From: Dromaius novaehollandiae
Lineage: Eukaryota; Chordata; Aves; Casuariiformes; Dromaiidae
Reading direction: 5' to 3'
NCBI RefSeq assembly: GCF_036370855.1
Contig: NC_088112.1
Location: 14,004,469 to 14,068,468 of the forward strand
Length of the DNA stretch: 64,000 nucleotides
Both the position numbers and the translations under genes were made by a program. Below are positions 61,701-64,000 of this stretch, piece after piece; positions within the stretch are counted from its first letter, which is position 1; each line of letters begins with the position of its first letter. The notes beneath the pieces are model-generated. The model was given only the letters and a program-made list of their open reading frames with translations, searched no databases and was not told the DNA's origin.

Positions 61701-64000
61701 CCATGCTACAACAGCAAGAGCCCCGCAGGCAGGGAATCAGCACCTGGGCAGCAATTAGCAACAGAGACAGTCCTGCCTTTTCCAACCAAGTCCAGTTGAA
61801 TTTTGCTAAAAGATTTTCAAGCATATTTGTAATTAATTGAATTGTTCTCGAGCACTCTCTGCAGACTACAGTCGGGTTTTGGGGAGAGCCTGCTCTTCTC
61901 AGAAGGCTGTTTCCTATTTTTGTCAGCGCATCAAACATAGCCCATAAATTAAAATCTTCTATTCCAAGTCTATTTTGATCAACCCTATTTCCTTCAATTT
62001 AAAAGATACAATAAGAATAGATGAGCTCTTACAAATTAAAAGCCTCTCTTGCCTAACAAATTGTCTGTCTGCAATAATTAATTGTCTAGAGAGAGTTTCC
62101 AATCCTACGTGTTTGGCCTCATTCCAGGCTGTGTAAGAGAAAGGAATATTTGGGAATTTCTTTCATCACCAAGTCAGCTCTCATACCTCCCAAAGCAGGC
62201 AGGACAGGATCTGACCGGTCTACCTTGTGAGAGCTCATCCTTAGCACAGCAAGCGGCTGCTTTCTTTTCTAAGTGTAGCTGTAACCGAGTGCCTGTGACA
62301 AGTCTCAGCTTGCAGTTTGCAGGGGGAACATTCTGTGGAAGTTTCACCACATGCTTATACATTTTTCATAGGTGACTATTGTTGGATGCCAGATCTTTAG
62401 CTCTGAGCTGCTGTGGCCTTTCCAGTGTTGATGGTTGGCAGAAACTCATGGTATGTATGAACCGTATATACTGAAGAGGTGAAAGCACTGTAGGGGTGGT
62501 CAGGCATGTGCTGCTGGCAATGCCTTCTGCAGGTTCTCTGATCCCATGCTGACTCCTGGAAAGTGCAGTGTTATTGCCCAGACCCAGTACACTGCCTGCT
62601 TTGCTCTGAGGAGAGATCGTCCTCCTTCCTGGCCAGCTATACGCACTGACCACAGCCTGGTGGGTCCACTCCAAGTACCAAGTGCTACAAAGTGGGTTTC
62701 CTTAAAAATGTTTCCGGCCCAAACTGTGCCCCATGGTAAGATCACTGCTACCTAAACCATTTACTGAGAGGTTTGTCCAGCCTAAACCTCCTTAAGCAAT
62801 TCTTTTCAGTATGTGATTCTCTTCATGATGAATAAGCTTGAACTAATCTTAGCTTTTGCAGTTTAAGCTCCTGTTAATTCTTCTGTTCTCAGGAGTAGGA
62901 AGCTCCTTACAGCAAAACCGGAAATATCTGAAGGTTATCATCTCTGCCCCTTCAAAATCCCTTCAGTCTTTTGTCATAGGACTTATCCTCCAGGCCTGTA
63001 TCATTTCTGTTTCTCTCCCATGGAGCTTTTCAGCCATCAAGATCTCAAAGAAGAAGATCAGTAGTTGGCTTTGCTCCTGCTGGTAGATGCTCCAGGTCCT
63101 CCTACACACAGAAGACAAGGAGGAGCCTGGTATCAGCCAGGATCAAGCCTGGGACCGCAAAAAGTCCCACATGGTATGGATGACTTTAACATACCATGAG
63201 TCAGGGCAGAAGGATCCTCTTCTTGATGAAGGTGACGACAGGACGGTCCCCAGCGCAGGCCCTGGGGGGGACGCCTGCTGGCACCCACAGCCCACCTGCG
63301 CAATGCCTGCACCTCCGCCCTGTGCTCCTTGCCAGCACCTTCGCAGTCGTGCTGCCAGGGAGCGTTTTGTTCATCCTCTCACTTGCACCTGCTGCCGAAC
63401 CGCAGAGCCTCCCACCAGCTTTGCAAGGAAGCGCTGTGGGAGTGCCAGGGCTTAGGCAGAGAGGCTTTCCGTGGAGCGAAGTGGGCCCCAAACACCAAAA
63501 CAGCCTCAGGGCAGGCATGTAGATATGTGGACCAGACTTCACCAGTCCAAAGCTGAAACAGGTCAGCTGATACCTACAAAAACTGGCTAGCTGTCCTGAC
63601 AGAGAGCTCAAAAATGCTGCAGGTGTCTGAGCAGCCCAAGGCCACCACCACAGCCCAGAGCATCCCGTCCTCCTGCCCTGCTGCTGGACCAGGAACAGCC
63701 GGCAGCTTGGCCTCCTCCACACCTGGAGATAGGAAAAGCTTTGCACAGCCCAGAATTCAGCTGCTGCCACCAGGTACCACCCCGGCTATGATCTCAGCAG
63801 TGTTCAGAGCAGGATTAAACATTCATCAGGCAAACAAGGGAATTGATGATTGCATTCATCAGGTTTAATGAAAAAGCCTATTGAAAAAAAACCCCTACTT
63901 TTCAAAGCCATAGCCTGTTGCTCACTTCCTGGGAATGCTTCTTGCACACCAGCTGATCTGCACACGCTATACAAACACTCACGCTTGCCTCCAAGCCTCG
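58721..64000. other. Non-coding stretch, nothing recognised
   Basis: About 5.3 kb. It contains a small CpG cluster at 60450-60610 and AT-rich blocks at 59.9-60.35 kb and 61.8-62.1 kb. The minus frame at 63201-63770 (189 codons) has no recognisable motif. No exon or RNA gene can be supported up to the end of the window. Confidence 0.6.

Noticed and set aside
62740-62840. Possible antisense CR1 3' fragment around AGGTTTGTCCAGCCTAAACC
   Set aside because: Only one short motif resembles CR1 and the flanks do not continue the match.

Overview
The window is vertebrate nuclear DNA, almost certainly from a sauropsid and most likely a bird. Genes are sparse and have introns with GT-AG borders. There is no operon-like packing. 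The recognisable repeats are CR1/L3-type LINEs, MIR-type SINEs and one retroviral LTR-like unit. The organism call rests on this CR1-dominated repeat content and on the type of the one clear gene. It is a recognition from memory, not a database result.

One complete protein-coding gene can be read with confidence. It is a four-exon Kazal-type serine protease inhibitor of the SPINK1 / avian liver trypsin inhibitor type on the + strand. The coding exons are 28822-28876, 30414-30454, 31095-31207 and 33094-33169. They encode 94 residues: a signal peptide, a short linker, one six-cysteine Kazal domain with lysine at the predicted P1 site, and a ten-residue tail after the last cysteine. A TATA box lies 99 bp before the start codon and an AATAAA signal lies 60 bp after the stop, so promoter, exons, splice sites and polyadenylation signal are all present.

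Layout: 1-4180 holds a long, heavily decayed CR1/L3 LINE (+). 4181-28600 is non-coding with two MIR-like SINEs, two antisense CR1 3' fragments and a putative solo LTR at 23928-24565. 28638-33250 is the SPINK gene with its proximal promoter. 33251-64000 is intergenic or possibly intronic sequence with an antisense CR1 piece (about 42.2-42.8 kb), a sense CR1/L3 reverse-transcriptase fragment (about 57.8-58.7 kb), two short tandem duplications and several homopolymer tracts. Two weak candidates for terminal exons of unidentified genes (near 36.83-36.95 kb on the minus strand and 43.69-44.07 kb on the plus strand) are listed as findings only.

Most open reading frames in this window show no family signature, splice structure or codon pattern that I can defend, and they are left out. 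I saw no CRISPR array, tRNA, rRNA or multi-gene system. The best candidates for something undescribed are the LTR-like unit with its palindromic 3' end and the two orphan exon candidates.
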